Source: Fibrobacter sp. UBA7003 (GTDB lineage Bacteria; Fibrobacterota; Fibrobacteria; Fibrobacterales; Fibrobacteraceae). From it: a stretch of DNA of 64,000 bases. Positions 49,729 to 60,134 of the stretch are shown here, one piece after another. The position numbers were made by a program, and so were the translations under genes. The stretch's first letter is position 1, and every line of letters starts with the position of its first letter. The DNA lies in assembly GCA_002449765.1 (NCBI GenBank), contig DJXN01000010.1:62001-126000 (forward strand), in the 5' to 3' direction. The notes under the pieces are model-generated. The model saw nothing but the letters and a program-made list of their open reading frames with translations. It ran no database searches and was not told where the DNA came from.

Positions 49729-50076
49729 ATGAATATCGAACGCAAAAAAGTCGAAAGCATTGGTGAATTTGCCCCCAAGACCAAGGCGAGGCTCGTCGCC
49801 CTTTTGGGGCTTTCCGCGGCATTGTCCGTTCCGGCGGAGCCTCAGGGTAGCGATGCAGTTATTCCTACGCCCCCGACGGATTCAACAAACACGATCACGC
49901 AAGATTCTACCGTTTCTTTAGAGAAGGATTCGACATCCTCTGAATCAGGAAATTATGATTGGAACGATTCTCCCGGGGGCATTATAGTAGATCTTTATGA
50001 AGATGAACTCACCGATGAAGAAATGATTAATAATGCTGTTGATGCCGCAGTCGAACGGAATTATTTCAGGCGATGA
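49729..50076 (+). CDS. Small hypothetical protein with acidic, Ser/Thr-rich tail
   Basis: The 115-aa product has a basic N-terminus with one hydrophobic stretch (LVALLGLSAALSVPA), which may be a signal or anchor. A low-complexity Thr/Ser/Asp region and an acidic end (DLYEDELTDEEMINNAVDAA) follow. GGAG lies four bases before the ATG. No family is recognised. Confidence 0.6.
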   Translation: MNIERKKVESIGEFAPKTKARLVALLGLSAALSVPAEPQGSDAVIPTPPTDSTNTITQDSTVSLEKDSTSSESGNYDWNDSPGGIIVDLYEDELTDEEMINNAVDAAVERNYFRR

Positions 50077-51246
<1,170 letters not shown>

Positions 51247-51255
51247 GGAGTTTTT

Positions 51256-51585
51256 ATGTCGATGATCACCGTAATCGTCATTATGTATGGTTACACATTA
51301 CTGGCGTCTTTTCTATTGACCTGTATAGTTGCTTGGAGCTATAAAATAAAAGAAAAAAATTTCTTGATTCAAATTGCGTTTAAGCTGTTCGTGGCTTTGT
51401 ATATGCTTTTATCACCGTATGTATTTCTGTTAATAAGCAAAAAAGCGGAATCACAAGATGAAGGAGATATTCATTCCATCATATGCTTAATCATCTACAT
51501 GTTTGTGTTTGTGCATGCACTCGCAAAGTATGATCCAAGAGCACATGAGAAAATTTCATTCCGGTTTAAGAAAAAAGATAAATAA
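51256..51585 (+). CDS. Small membrane protein of unknown function
   Basis: The 109-aa protein has three predicted transmembrane helices (TVIVIMYGYTLLASFLLTCI, AFKLFVALYMLLSPYVFLLI, ICLIIYMFVFVHAL) and a basic C-terminus. AAGGAG precedes the ATG by five bases, and the gene follows tgt by 9 bases. AT-rich codon use contrasts with tgt. No family is recognised. Confidence 0.65.
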   Translation: MSMITVIVIMYGYTLLASFLLTCIVAWSYKIKEKNFLIQIAFKLFVALYMLLSPYVFLLISKKAESQDEGDIHSIICLIIYMFVFVHALAKYDPRAHEKISFRFKKKDK

Positions 51586-51629
51586 GGAAATCCGCTCCTT
51601 ATGCCGTAAAAAATTGTATTTTCTAGAAG

Positions 51630-52658
51630 ATGATAAACTTTAAGACCCCAGAACTTTCAGACCGGGCGGCAGCGGCAAATGCCGTGGCCGATTCGGGCTA
51701 TATCGGCAGTGACGCAAGCTTCGCGAACATTTTCCTGCTACGGCAAAAGTACGGCACACAGATTGCGCTGCAAGATGGGTTTCTTTTCCGCTACTATAAC
51801 GGAGTTGGGAGCCGTCGCGGGTACGCTTTCCCGCTCGGGTCGGGGGAGCCGCAAGCAGCTCTCGCGCTTATTGCCGAAGACGCCCGCGAATCGGGTCGTC
51901 CGCTGGAATTCTGCCTTGTGGACGAGCCGCGGGCACAGATTTTGCGGGAGTATTTCGATGCGAATTCCTTCGTCGAAACGGATGGAGTTTTTGGCAAGGA
52001 ATGCGCCGAGCCTCTACTCCGTTTCGAAGAAAACCGCGGCGACAGCGACTACATCTATTCTGCCGAAAGCCTTGCCACCTTGGCCGGAAACCAGTACAAG
52101 AAAAAGCGCAACCACGTTTCCCGATTCAACAGGACTTACTCGGACTACGAAATCCGCGCACTTACGTCGGAAAATTTTGCGGATGCACTTGCGGTCGAAA
52201 AGAGCTGGCTCAACATCGAAACCTTGGGCGAATCCAGCGATACCGACTGCGAATGCACCTGCGAATGTCGCGAAGCCGCCTGGGCGGAACGCTCCGAAGA
52301 TGAAAAATCTAGGCTCTCGGAATACTGCGCTATCCGCGAGGCTCTTGAACACTTTGATGCTCTCGGCATGAAAGGGGCGGTGCTCTATATTGGCGGAGCT
52401 TCTGCTGGCATGACGATGGCGTCAGAAATTTTGCCCGGCGTCTGGGACATCCACTTCGAAAAAGTCATCGACGAATACGCCGAAAACGGCGGCTATGCGA
52501 TTATTAACAAACTATTTGCCGAGCGCCTCGTGGCTGCGGGCGCGAAGTTCATCAACCGCGAAGAGGACATCAACATCGAAGGCCTCCGCAAGGCCAAACT
52601 CTCGTACTACCCGCAAACTATATTAGACAAGTCCCACATCGTCATTCTGGAGGGGTGA
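51630..52658 (+). CDS. DUF2156-family (phosphatidylglycerol lysyltransferase-like) protein
   Basis: The 342-aa protein has two GNAT-like halves as in DUF2156: FANIFLLRQKYGTQIALQDG and YIYSAESLATLAGNQYKKKR in the first, AVLYIGGASAGMTMASEILP and FEKVIDEYAENGGYAIINKL in the second. Family members transfer aminoacyl groups or are uncharacterised. The last five codons and the stop belong to the 33-bp palindromic element. TATTTT ends 7 bases before the ATG with no ribosome binding site. Confidence 0.82.
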   Translation: MINFKTPELSDRAAAANAVADSGYIGSDASFANIFLLRQKYGTQIALQDGFLFRYYNGVGSRRGYAFPLGSGEPQAALALIAEDARESGRPLEFCLVDEPRAQILREYFDANSFVETDGVFGKECAEPLLRFEENRGDSDYIYSAESLATLAGNQYKKKRNHVSRFNRTYSDYEIRALTSENFADALAVEKSWLNIETLGESSDTDCECTCECREAAWAERSEDEKSRLSEYCAIREALEHFDALGMKGAVLYIGGASAGMTMASEILPGVWDIHFEKVIDEYAENGGYAIINKLFAERLVAAGAKFINREEDINIEGLRKAKLSYYPQTILDKSHIVILEG

Positions 52659-52673
52659 AACCCCGATAGAATC
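52641..52673 (+). repeat. 33-bp palindrome-centred element, copy at 3' end of DUF2156 gene
   Basis: GTCATTCTGGA, GGGGTGAAACCCC, GATAGAATC. Supplies VILEG and the stop codon of the DUF2156 protein. The loop-proximal base pair is T-A instead of C-G at 47253-47285. Confidence 0.85.
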
Positions 52674-52691
52674 CATAACATTTAAAGAAAA

Positions 52692-53168
52692 ATGCTCTCT
52701 CAAATTCTCTCTAAATCCAGTTGCGCCGCCTGCAAATTCTGCTGCTCTTTCCGCAGGCAGAGCCTCTGGGAAACGCCGCTGTTCCTGCCCGAAGTCGTTG
52801 AAAAACTCAGCAAGCCTAACGAATACGGTGTGGTGGGGGAGTTCCGCGACGGCCAAATAGTCCTTGGCGGATACAAAACCGCTGACCCCGAAGAAGAAGT
52901 GCCCTGCACCTTCCTCGACCCGCACAAAGGCTGCATTTTAAAGCCCGAAGACAAGCCCTTCGACTGCTCCATCTGGCCGCTGCGCATCATGAATAAAGAC
53001 GGCGAACTCGTCATCGCCCTCACGCCCACCTGTCCGAGTGTCGGCGCAGTTCCAAGTCAGGCTCTCGTCAATCTCGTAAAAAACGGCCTCGGCGATAAAA
53101 TTTTCGAATACGCCAAGACGCATCCGTACATTATCAAGGAATATCGCGAAGGATTCCCGATAATTTAA
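52692..53168 (+). CDS. YkgJ-like Cys-cluster protein
   Basis: A 158-aa protein with CAACKFCC near the N-terminus and later CTFLDPHKGCILKPEDKPFDCSIWP, the pattern of the YkgJ family (putative zinc- or iron-binding cysteine cluster). Function in the family is unknown, though some members are linked to modification chemistry. It follows the DUF2156 gene by 33 bases and is probably cotranscribed with it. Confidence 0.8.
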   Translation: MLSQILSKSSCAACKFCCSFRRQSLWETPLFLPEVVEKLSKPNEYGVVGEFRDGQIVLGGYKTADPEEEVPCTFLDPHKGCILKPEDKPFDCSIWPLRIMNKDGELVIALTPTCPSVGAVPSQALVNLVKNGLGDKIFEYAKTHPYIIKEYREGFPII

Positions 53169-53189
53169 TCCGATTGCGTTTTCACGCCT

Positions 53190-53774
53190 TTAATGCGAAC
53201 CAAGTGACAAGGCAATCTTCTTGCATTTGGCAATTTCTTTGGGCGTAAGGCCTTTACTCTTGTGGGTTCCGCCTTTTTGAATCACACCTGCAATCTTGAA
53301 TCCGCTCCAGCAAAGGATTTCCTTGAGGGCGCGAACGGTACCCGCCGACTGCTTGAAAATCAGGTTGAATGGCCATTGGGTAGTGCATGTCGTCACAATG
53401 ACAGCCTTCTTTCCCTTTAACAGTGGAATCGGGTAATCGCGTTCGCTGTGGTCCATCATGCCGTAAACCCAGCGGTCGAATAGCATTTTGAGTTGCCCGG
53501 TCATGTTGCCCCAGTAGCAAGGCGAACCGACTACAAGAGCGTCGCATTCTTGAACCATGCGCAGAATCCGTTTCGCGTCGTCTTCCGGCATCACGCAATC
53601 GTGAGTGCTACGGCATTTCATGCAACCGATACACGGGCGAAATTCCAACTTGCAGACATCAATGACTGTTACCTCGGTGCCTTTTTCAAACAGGGTATCA
53701 CCTATGACATTTAACATCTGGCTGATGTTTCCGTCTTTGCGCGGGCTTGCATTCAAAATGACCACTTTTCTCAT
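53190..53774 (-). CDS. Flavodoxin-fold NAD(P)H-dependent oxidoreductase
   Basis: The 194-aa protein starts RKVVILNASPRKDGNISQML (FMN-phosphate loop), has FRPCIGCMKCRSTHDCVMP, a Cys cluster, and SPCYWGNMTGQLKMLFDRW. It belongs to the same broad family as the protein at 15742 but is not closely alike. GGAG five bases before the ATG at 53774 supports the start; the extension to 53828 is unsupported. Confidence 0.88.
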   Translation of the reverse strand: MRKVVILNASPRKDGNISQMLNVIGDTLFEKGTEVTVIDVCKLEFRPCIGCMKCRSTHDCVMPEDDAKRILRMVQECDALVVGSPCYWGNMTGQLKMLFDRWVYGMMDHSERDYPIPLLKGKKAVIVTTCTTQWPFNLIFKQSAGTVRALKEILCWSGFKIAGVIQKGGTHKSKGLTPKEIAKCKKIALSLGSH

Positions 53775-53949
53775 TGTGTCTCCATCCAAAAGAAACGTTC
53801 TTCTATAAAACTTTCCCCTGTTAAACACCCCAGAATCTAGAAAATGTCACTTAAAAGAACGAAACATCCTTTTTTTATCCCAAATTCGCACCTTTTGTAA
53901 ATTTTTGGTGCGCTTGGCTTGAATTTAAATTATATTTAAATTGGAAATA

Positions 53950-54258
53950 TAGAGAGTTTTTGCTCTTGTTCTCTAGATGAAATCGGGAAAATTTCAACTT
54001 ACACGAGGACAAGGCGAACGCTCACGTAGATACGTTTATCGAGCCGCCTATAGCGGTTCTTTTGGGCGTATTTCGACAAGCCGCTTTTGCGGTTCTGTCG
54101 CCCTTTTGGGGCGTGGGTCGTTTGCATTTATCGTGTAAGGGCCCTTCCCGAGCCTCGTCTGGGTAAATGCAACGAACCCGCACCCCTTTTTCGTACCCAT
54201 ACAAAATCGGTGTTGCGTTTTCCAAGCCGAACAAGGCGAAACTCCACAGGTTTTAACC
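53950..54258 (+). ncRNA. ~310-nt structured RNA-like element, copy B
   Basis: Homologous to 22208-22530 read on the minus strand. Shared blocks are GCTCTTG, GAGGACAAGGCGAACGCTCA, GGGGCGTGGGTCGTTTGC, CCATACAAAAT and GGCGAAACTCC. The long arm pairs TCGTTTGCATTTATC with GGTAAATGCAACGA and continues as GGGGCGTGGGTCG with CGAACCCGCACCCC. GAGCCGC-GCGGTTC and AAGCCGC-GCGGTTC are further hairpins. TATATT at about 53931 could be its -10. It ends just before the ribosome binding site of the FISUMP lipoprotein gene, so it may be a leader here or a separate RNA. Confidence 0.65.
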
Positions 54259-54271
54259 GATGGAGGCCGTC

Positions 54272-55456
54272 ATGGCTATGAAGCAATCATTTGCGGTATT
54301 TACCCGCCTGTCACCCTGGAGCATAGCGATAGGGTCCGTGTTCACTCTATTCTTTGCCGCTTGTGGAGACAGCGGGAGCAGCAGTGACACCCCCGAAAAG
54401 GTCGTGTTAGTTTCGTCTATCGATGACCTCGATGACTGTTCGGACGACCTAGAAGGCGATACGGTCTTTGTCAGGAGCGAAAAGGCCGACTTTGTCTGTG
54501 TAGGCGGTAAATGGACAAACTACGATTCATTAGATTCCAGCAATCGCGACACCCCCATCATCGAGTCTGACTTGGTTGTAGCAACCTTCGACGATCTTCC
54601 TGTTTGCACAGTCAAGCGCGAAGGTGTAACCACCTATATAAAAGACGAAAAAAAGGCATATGTCTGTACCGACGGCAACTGGAAAGAAGATGTCAAAAAA
54701 ACAGACGATTCTTCGTTGAGTCTTTCTTGTTCTTCAATTACGCAATCAAGCAGTTCTCTTGACACCCCCAGTAGCAGTTCTGCGAAATCCAGTAGCAGTC
54801 AGAAGCCTAGATCTTCGTCGAGCCATATCCCAGAAACAGCCAATGCAACTACGGGAACCATGACAGACTCCCGCGATGGACAAGTATACAAGATTGTGAC
54901 AATTGGCGAGCAAGTATGGATGGCGCAGAACCTCAATTACGAAACGGACGCTAGCTATTGTTACAAAAATCAGAGTGACAACTGCAACAAGTACGGGCGG
55001 CTTTACACATGGGCAGATGCGATGGATAGCGCAGGCACATGGAGTTCGAATGGAGCAGAATGTGGTTATGCAAAAACATGTTCGCCAATATACCCCGTAC
55101 GTGGAGTTTGCCCCAAAGACTGGCATTTACCGACATATTACGAATGGGAATCGTTGTTTTCTGCTGTCGGAGGAAGTTCTGGTGCAGGCTTGATGCTAAA
55201 ATCTGTTTCTGGCTGGGTAAATGGAGGCAATGGCACAGATGAATTTTCTTTTACGGTATTGCCTGCGGGCATTGGACAAACATACGGGAGTGGCATCCTT
55301 GAGGGCAATAAAGCGCCTTTTTGGATTCCTACAGAGAAAAAAGGGGATGAAAGGCTCAATGCGGATTATGTCTATTTCTCCTCTGGCTCCGACAATGCAA
55401 TCAGAGCTTCACATCCTAAGAGTAATGCTTTTTCAATCCGCTGTGTCAAAGACTAA
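54272..55456 (+). CDS. FISUMP-domain lipoprotein
   Basis: The 394-aa product has a lipoprotein signal (FTLFFAAC lipobox) and two short repeats around LDDCSDDLEGDTVFV and LPVCTVKREGVTTYI, each ending in a K/W-rich strand. A Ser-rich linker (SSSSAKSSSSQKPRSSSS-like) follows, then the FISUMP domain from about residue 195: DSRDGQVYKIVTIGEQVWMA, NLNYETDASYCY, YGRLYTWADAM, CPKDWHLPTYYEWESLF and a final SIRCVKD. The domain is an expanded family in Fibrobacter and resembles fibrobacter adhesion or binding modules; function is not established. GGAGG five bases before the ATG at 54272 decides the start. Confidence 0.9.
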   Translation: MAMKQSFAVFTRLSPWSIAIGSVFTLFFAACGDSGSSSDTPEKVVLVSSIDDLDDCSDDLEGDTVFVRSEKADFVCVGGKWTNYDSLDSSNRDTPIIESDLVVATFDDLPVCTVKREGVTTYIKDEKKAYVCTDGNWKEDVKKTDDSSLSLSCSSITQSSSSLDTPSSSSAKSSSSQKPRSSSSHIPETANATTGTMTDSRDGQVYKIVTIGEQVWMAQNLNYETDASYCYKNQSDNCNKYGRLYTWADAMDSAGTWSSNGAECGYAKTCSPIYPVRGVCPKDWHLPTYYEWESLFSAVGGSSGAGLMLKSVSGWVNGGNGTDEFSFTVLPAGIGQTYGSGILEGNKAPFWIPTEKKGDERLNADYVYFSSGSDNAIRASHPKSNAFSIRCVKD

Positions 55457-55523
55457 TACCAAAGCCTAATAGTCAGCCCACAAAGTGCATCTTTAAAAAG
55501 CGAATTTAAATAGGAAATCTGTC

Positions 55524-58349
55524 ATGAAAGCCTACAAAAGAACCCCCAAAAGCGTCATTGCTACCCTGAAGTCGTTTCAGGGGCTGGTAACCCTCTTCGC
55601 TATTCTCCTTGCCGCCTGCGGGGGAGACAGCGGTTCGGGAGCCAAGGCCCCTGAGCCAGCCGAAGGGGCCAATGATGGCCGCGAAGTGGCGACACTTGTC
55701 GACATGGGCCGTTGCACCAGCGAGCGCGAGGGCGATACTGTCTATGTCGCCGAAAAGTTGACGGACTACCTTTGCCAAAACAAAACGTGGGTGGATCTAA
55801 GCGAAGTCTCATCGGATATGTCCTCTGGCAACACGGATTCCGACACTAAGTCCAGCAGCAGTAAGGGGACGGGATCCTCCGATGAAACAGACCCGAGTTC
55901 CTCCGACAGCGATACGAATGTACCCGAAGGCTTTGTCCGGGAGAACATTTCCGTAACGGGTGTAGCGCAGAAAGGGCCTTTCAAGTTCGGCTCACCGCTG
56001 AACCTGTATGAATTAAAGAAGAACCTGACCCCTTCTGGAACCGTTTACAAGGACGAAATCTCCAGCAACAAGGGCGACTTCGTGATTCCAAAGGTGAGCC
56101 TCGCTTACCCCTACGCAAAGCTAGAAGTCCGCGGCCTTTACAGGAACGAGGTAACGGGCGAATGGTCCACCGATTCCATGACGCTCCGTGCCTTGACCGA
56201 CTTTTCTGAAGAACGGACAGACGTAAACATCAACCTGTTGACCCACCTGGAATACGACCGTGCTCTTTATCTGGTGCAGGAGAAGGGCTACAGCGTTTAT
56301 GCCGCGAAAAAGCAGGCAGCGCAAGAAATCATGACGGCTTTTGAATTTGCGACCGCCGTGACCTATTCCGAGGACTTTGCCATTTTCCAGAACGAGGGCG
56401 TGAGCGTGACCACTAGCGCGGGCAATGCAACCCTCCTTGCGATTTCGGCGCTGGTCATGGGCAACCGTAGCGATGCCGAAATTCAAAATACCATAGACAA
56501 GTTCATTGCTGACATCAAGACCGACGGCGAATGGAATGACTTGCAGACAAAGGCTTCCATGGCGGACTGGGCTTATGACTTTAACTACAGCACCATTAAG
56601 GCTTCCGTGAAAAGCTGGAATATCCTGGATATCCCCGCTTACGAGACCTACCTGGACATCTATTGGAACAACGTATATGGGCTGGGTGGATGCTCTGTCA
56701 ACCGTAAGGATGTTGTTGCCCCGAACAGCAACAAGTTGAGCAAGAATTACAACAAGTATTTTATCTGTAACGGCAGCCAGTGGGATTCCGCGACCACCTT
56801 CCAGAAGGACACTTACGAATGGGCTACTGGTAAAACAGGCGAGTTCAAGAAAGGCAACGTAACAGACACCATATATATTTACAACGGCACTAAGTGGGAA
56901 GTTTCTGAAAGGGAAACCGCCATCGGCCTTTGCGGAACAAGTAATGCGGGCGTGGTAAGTAAATTTAACGGCACATATTACATCTGCAAAAACAACGCCT
57001 GGGGAACGGCGACCGTACTGGAATATGACACCTACGGATTGACGGGCGTAGAAGGCGATGTGAAGGCTGGCGTTGTTAATAAGGACAAGTATTACGTTTA
57101 CGAGAATGGAGTATGGAGAGTCGCCGCCAATGACCAAGAGATCGCCTTAGGCGTGTGCACCACAGCCCGTGAAGGCGTGGTTGCTGAAAATGGCGGCACA
57201 TATTACATCTGCAAGTCAAAAACTTGGACAACGGCGACTCCTTTGGAATACGATACGTATGGCTGGAAGGCTGGTACAGAGGGTGAAGTTAAAGCGGGCA
57301 GCGTGAATACTGATAACTACTATGTGTATGAGAATGGAATGTGGCGCATTTCTGCCAATACGATAGAAAACAGCTTGGGCGCGTGTGTGACAAACAGAGA
57401 AGGAGAAAAGCAAATATTGAACAGCAAGTATTATATCTGTGAAAATAAAAACTGGAAACAGATTTCTGCTGAAGAATATGGACTCGGATATTGTTCTACA
57501 GCGAATGAGGGCGTTGTTGATAAAATGAATGGCGTGTATTATATCTGCAAGTCAAAAAATTGGACTAAGGCAACTGTCCTAGAATATGATACTTATGGTA
57601 AAACTTGCTTAATGGACGGCTCGATTATTGATGGTGAAGTTGTTGCTTCAAATAAATATGTTTGCGATGCCAGTGCATTTAGAATCGCCAATAGACTTGA
57701 AAAAAATCTTGATAAAGGCTGCGTTAGTTATACAGAAGGGGATGAAATAAGAAAAACGCTATCCGCAACACATGATTCTGTATATCATTGCAAGAATCTA
57801 GAATGGAAGGGAACAATAGAATTTAAAGAATACGGGTTTATGGTTGATTCAAGAGATAATAGGACATACAAAACTGTCATCATCGGAAACCAAACATGGA
57901 TGGCGGAAAACTTAAATTACTATTACAAGTACGCTAGTTATTGTTATGACAATGATGCAAATAATTGCAGTATATATGGAAGACTTTATAGTGCACATAT
58001 TTCGAACTTTGATTCCATTTGCCCTAATGGTTGGCACATACCCGATACCACAGAATGGAGGGTCTTGTTTGATGCTGTTGGGGGGCAATCTATCGCAGCC
58101 AAGGTTCTCAAATCACTGAATTGGAATAGCGGAAATGGTACGGATATCTATGGTTTCGCCGCGTTACCAGCGGGTTATACGAGTAATTATGGATATGATA
58201 TTTACGAAGGTGAAGCAGCCTTTTTTTGGAGTGCTCCGGGCAACACGTCCTACAGAAGAGGCGTAAACATGTACAACAACAGAGATGATGCTGTTTCGGC
58301 CTCTGGAAGTGCCATTGAACACAGATCTGTACGCTGTATCAAAAATTAA
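55524..58349 (+). CDS. Large repetitive FISUMP-domain lipoprotein
   Basis: The 941-aa product has a lipoprotein signal (LLAAC lipobox) and a Ser/Asp-rich linker. A domain around residues 130-390 (TGVAQKGPFKFGSPLNLYEL, VNINLLTHLEYDRALYLVQ) is recognised in Fibrobacter surface proteins. Five or six repeats of about 40-70 residues follow (GxC-x5-EGVV-x5-GxYYICK-x4-W-x2-AT-x2-EYDTYG). The C-terminal FISUMP domain (DSRDNRTYKTVIIGNQTWMA ... RSVRCIKN) begins near residue 770. The repeats resemble those in the preceding lipoprotein. It is probably a surface adhesin or scaffold. Confidence 0.88.
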   Translation: MKAYKRTPKSVIATLKSFQGLVTLFAILLAACGGDSGSGAKAPEPAEGANDGREVATLVDMGRCTSEREGDTVYVAEKLTDYLCQNKTWVDLSEVSSDMSSGNTDSDTKSSSSKGTGSSDETDPSSSDSDTNVPEGFVRENISVTGVAQKGPFKFGSPLNLYELKKNLTPSGTVYKDEISSNKGDFVIPKVSLAYPYAKLEVRGLYRNEVTGEWSTDSMTLRALTDFSEERTDVNINLLTHLEYDRALYLVQEKGYSVYAAKKQAAQEIMTAFEFATAVTYSEDFAIFQNEGVSVTTSAGNATLLAISALVMGNRSDAEIQNTIDKFIADIKTDGEWNDLQTKASMADWAYDFNYSTIKASVKSWNILDIPAYETYLDIYWNNVYGLGGCSVNRKDVVAPNSNKLSKNYNKYFICNGSQWDSATTFQKDTYEWATGKTGEFKKGNVTDTIYIYNGTKWEVSERETAIGLCGTSNAGVVSKFNGTYYICKNNAWGTATVLEYDTYGLTGVEGDVKAGVVNKDKYYVYENGVWRVAANDQEIALGVCTTAREGVVAENGGTYYICKSKTWTTATPLEYDTYGWKAGTEGEVKAGSVNTDNYYVYENGMWRISANTIENSLGACVTNREGEKQILNSKYYICENKNWKQISAEEYGLGYCSTANEGVVDKMNGVYYICKSKNWTKATVLEYDTYGKTCLMDGSIIDGEVVASNKYVCDASAFRIANRLEKNLDKGCVSYTEGDEIRKTLSATHDSVYHCKNLEWKGTIEFKEYGFMVDSRDNRTYKTVIIGNQTWMAENLNYYYKYASYCYDNDANNCSIYGRLYSAHISNFDSICPNGWHIPDTTEWRVLFDAVGGQSIAAKVLKSLNWNSGNGTDIYGFAALPAGYTSNYGYDIYEGEAAFFWSAPGNTSYRRGVNMYNNRDDAVSASGSAIEHRSVRCIKN

Positions 58350-58410
58350 TCTAATCTAAGGCTTTTGTCTAAGGAGTTGAATCAAGCCATACACAATAAG
58401 AGACGCAAAC

Positions 58411-58932
58411 ATGTGTACCGATACTGAACTTGCTGCGGCTTTTTCATTGCTGAGCCATAAACACTTGCCAGTTCTTTGCAAATTGAGAGATTGGCTCAAT
58501 AATGTATTCTGTGATTCTGAAATAGGATTTTTTACTTCAGAAAATAAAGACAATCGCAGGCTATATTTGGCATACTATTTTAAATGTAGCGGAACGGAAT
58601 ACAAATTTGTTATTTGTCTCAATCAAGAAGATTTGAAGGGGACGTTCTTTCATTTGGGATTTAGGCGAAAAGATAATCACAAAATTGATAATCCGACAGA
58701 TGTTGCTAATTGTCAGCAAATTCTTAATGCGGTCAATGCTAGCCTCAAAACAAATTATGGATTAAATTGTTGTGGCAAAACACTCTATTTGAATCCGTTG
58801 TCTGAATATCAATTAAAGTTTTTTCTTAACGCAGCCCGTTCGTGCATGTCAAAAATACCGAATTTCAAAGGCGATTGTAAAAACGGATTCTTCACCCTAA
58901 CAAAAGCCAAGGAAATCGTCAAAAATTTGTAA
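58411..58932 (+). CDS. Hypothetical cytoplasmic protein
   Basis: A 173-aa protein with no signal peptide. It contains RRLYLAYYFKCSGTEYKFVI and FFHLGFRRKDNHKIDN and several Cys residues. AT-rich codon use and position before the secreted nuclease-like protein make it an immunity-protein candidate, though an effector of this kind with a signal peptide would more likely need a periplasmic immunity protein. Family unknown. Confidence 0.6.
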   Translation: MCTDTELAAAFSLLSHKHLPVLCKLRDWLNNVFCDSEIGFFTSENKDNRRLYLAYYFKCSGTEYKFVICLNQEDLKGTFFHLGFRRKDNHKIDNPTDVANCQQILNAVNASLKTNYGLNCCGKTLYLNPLSEYQLKFFLNAARSCMSKIPNFKGDCKNGFFTLTKAKEIVKNL

Positions 58933-58949
58933 TATAGCCTAGGTTAAGC

Positions 58950-58966
58950 CTAGAGAGAATCTCTAG
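58950..58966 (+). terminator. Short hairpin after the 173-aa gene
   Basis: CTAGAGA-GAA-TCTCTAG is a perfect 7-bp stem 18 bases after the stop. The T run lies about 15 bases further on, so it is a weak terminator candidate. Confidence 0.4.
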
Positions 58967-59013
58967 CACTCCGTTCTATATTTTTTTGACAATTTTTCAT
59001 CCTTAATTTAAAC

Positions 59014-60096
59014 ATGAACAAACTTGCATTTTTAGCCCTACTCCTATTCGCAACGGCTTTTTCATTCGCCGAAGAGACTTTTGCGGAAGTAACCTATGCA
59101 GAAACAACCTATGCTGAGGAAACTTTCGCAGAAATAACCTACGCAGAAATGACTTTCGCCGAAGAAGTCATTTCTTCTAGCGGCCTGAATTTGCGTGACA
59201 AGCATATCGAAAAAATGTCAGTCCAAGAATTGAGAGACCGTTACGAAGGAAAATATGACATCGATTGGGGTAAAGTCGCCGCAAAATTTGGCGTAGGCGC
59301 CGCTATCATTGTCATCACGGGAACGGTAAGCGTTGTAGCCGGTGCCACGGGTGCAGAGCCAGTCGCAGCTATTGCATTTGCATCTTGTAAAGGAGCCGCA
59401 ATTGGCGCAATTTCAGGAGCTGTTGTTGGCGGTGGGCTTGGCGGCTTAATAGAGGCTTTAAAGAGCGGAAATCTTTCCGCCGCACAAAAAGGCGCAATTG
59501 AAAGCGCTGCCGACGGTTTTATGTGGGGTGCTGCAATAGGTGCCGTAACGGGTGGTGTAGGTAAGGCTAAGTCTGTAAAAAAGAATCCTTCAAAAGCTAA
59601 GGCAGAACCGGTGATGGAACCCAAAAAGATTGCACAGGATATTCAGAGTCCCAACGGTATTCCTAAAAATACAACTTATACTGTAGATGGGTTTGTTGAA
59701 AATGGAGCGAAATACACGACAGACCAATATGGTCGTATCAATGAATTTTCAGCCATCTTGAGAAAAACAAATTACAACCCAAGGGGCAGCAAAGGCGTAG
59801 AACAAAAAATAGGTCATCAAATGAAATGTGGTGTAGGCGGACATTTAATTGGCAATCAATTTGGTGGTACAGGGGGTTATGAGAACCTTGTTCCTATGAG
59901 TTCTTCTGTTAATTCCGGTACTTATAAGTCTCTTGAAAATGTATGGGCAAAAGCCCTAAAAGAAGGAAAGAAAGTTTTGGTTTCTGGGAAACTCCTCTAC
60001 AGTGGAACATCCTTTGTTCCCACAGAATTTATCATCAATTACATTGTTGATGGTGTTGCTCAGCTCGAAAAGCGTATACCGAATACCTGTCCTTAA
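59014..60096 (+). CDS. Secreted polymorphic-toxin-like protein with C-terminal DNA/RNA non-specific endonuclease domain
   Basis: The 360-aa product has a signal peptide (KLAFLALLLFATAFSFA), then a run of repeats YAETTYAEETFAEI-type (about residues 20-51, also visible as DNA repeats at 59068-59170). A Gly/Ala-rich hydrophobic region (about 85-185, GAAIIVITGTVSVVAGATGA) resembles pre-toxin or glycine-zipper segments. The C-terminal domain, about 205-355, has GHQMKCGVGGHLIGNQFGGT and ENLVPMSSSVNSGTYKSLEN, matching Endonuclease_NS_2-type nucleases, with the His in GGHLIG as likely catalytic residue. Such domains act as interbacterial toxins. Immunity candidates flank it. Confidence 0.8.
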   Translation: MNKLAFLALLLFATAFSFAEETFAEVTYAETTYAEETFAEITYAEMTFAEEVISSSGLNLRDKHIEKMSVQELRDRYEGKYDIDWGKVAAKFGVGAAIIVITGTVSVVAGATGAEPVAAIAFASCKGAAIGAISGAVVGGGLGGLIEALKSGNLSAAQKGAIESAADGFMWGAAIGAVTGGVGKAKSVKKNPSKAKAEPVMEPKKIAQDIQSPNGIPKNTTYTVDGFVENGAKYTTDQYGRINEFSAILRKTNYNPRGSKGVEQKIGHQMKCGVGGHLIGNQFGGTGGYENLVPMSSSVNSGTYKSLENVWAKALKEGKKVLVSGKLLYSGTSFVPTEFIINYIVDGVAQLEKRIPNTCP

Positions 60097-60134
60097 ACTC
60101 AACAAAATTTCACAAACAAAAGGAAGTTGACTCT

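Noticed and set aside
59068..59170. Short tandem repeats read as a CRISPR-like array
   Set aside because: Repeats are contiguous, in frame and encode a repetitive peptide of the toxin-like protein.
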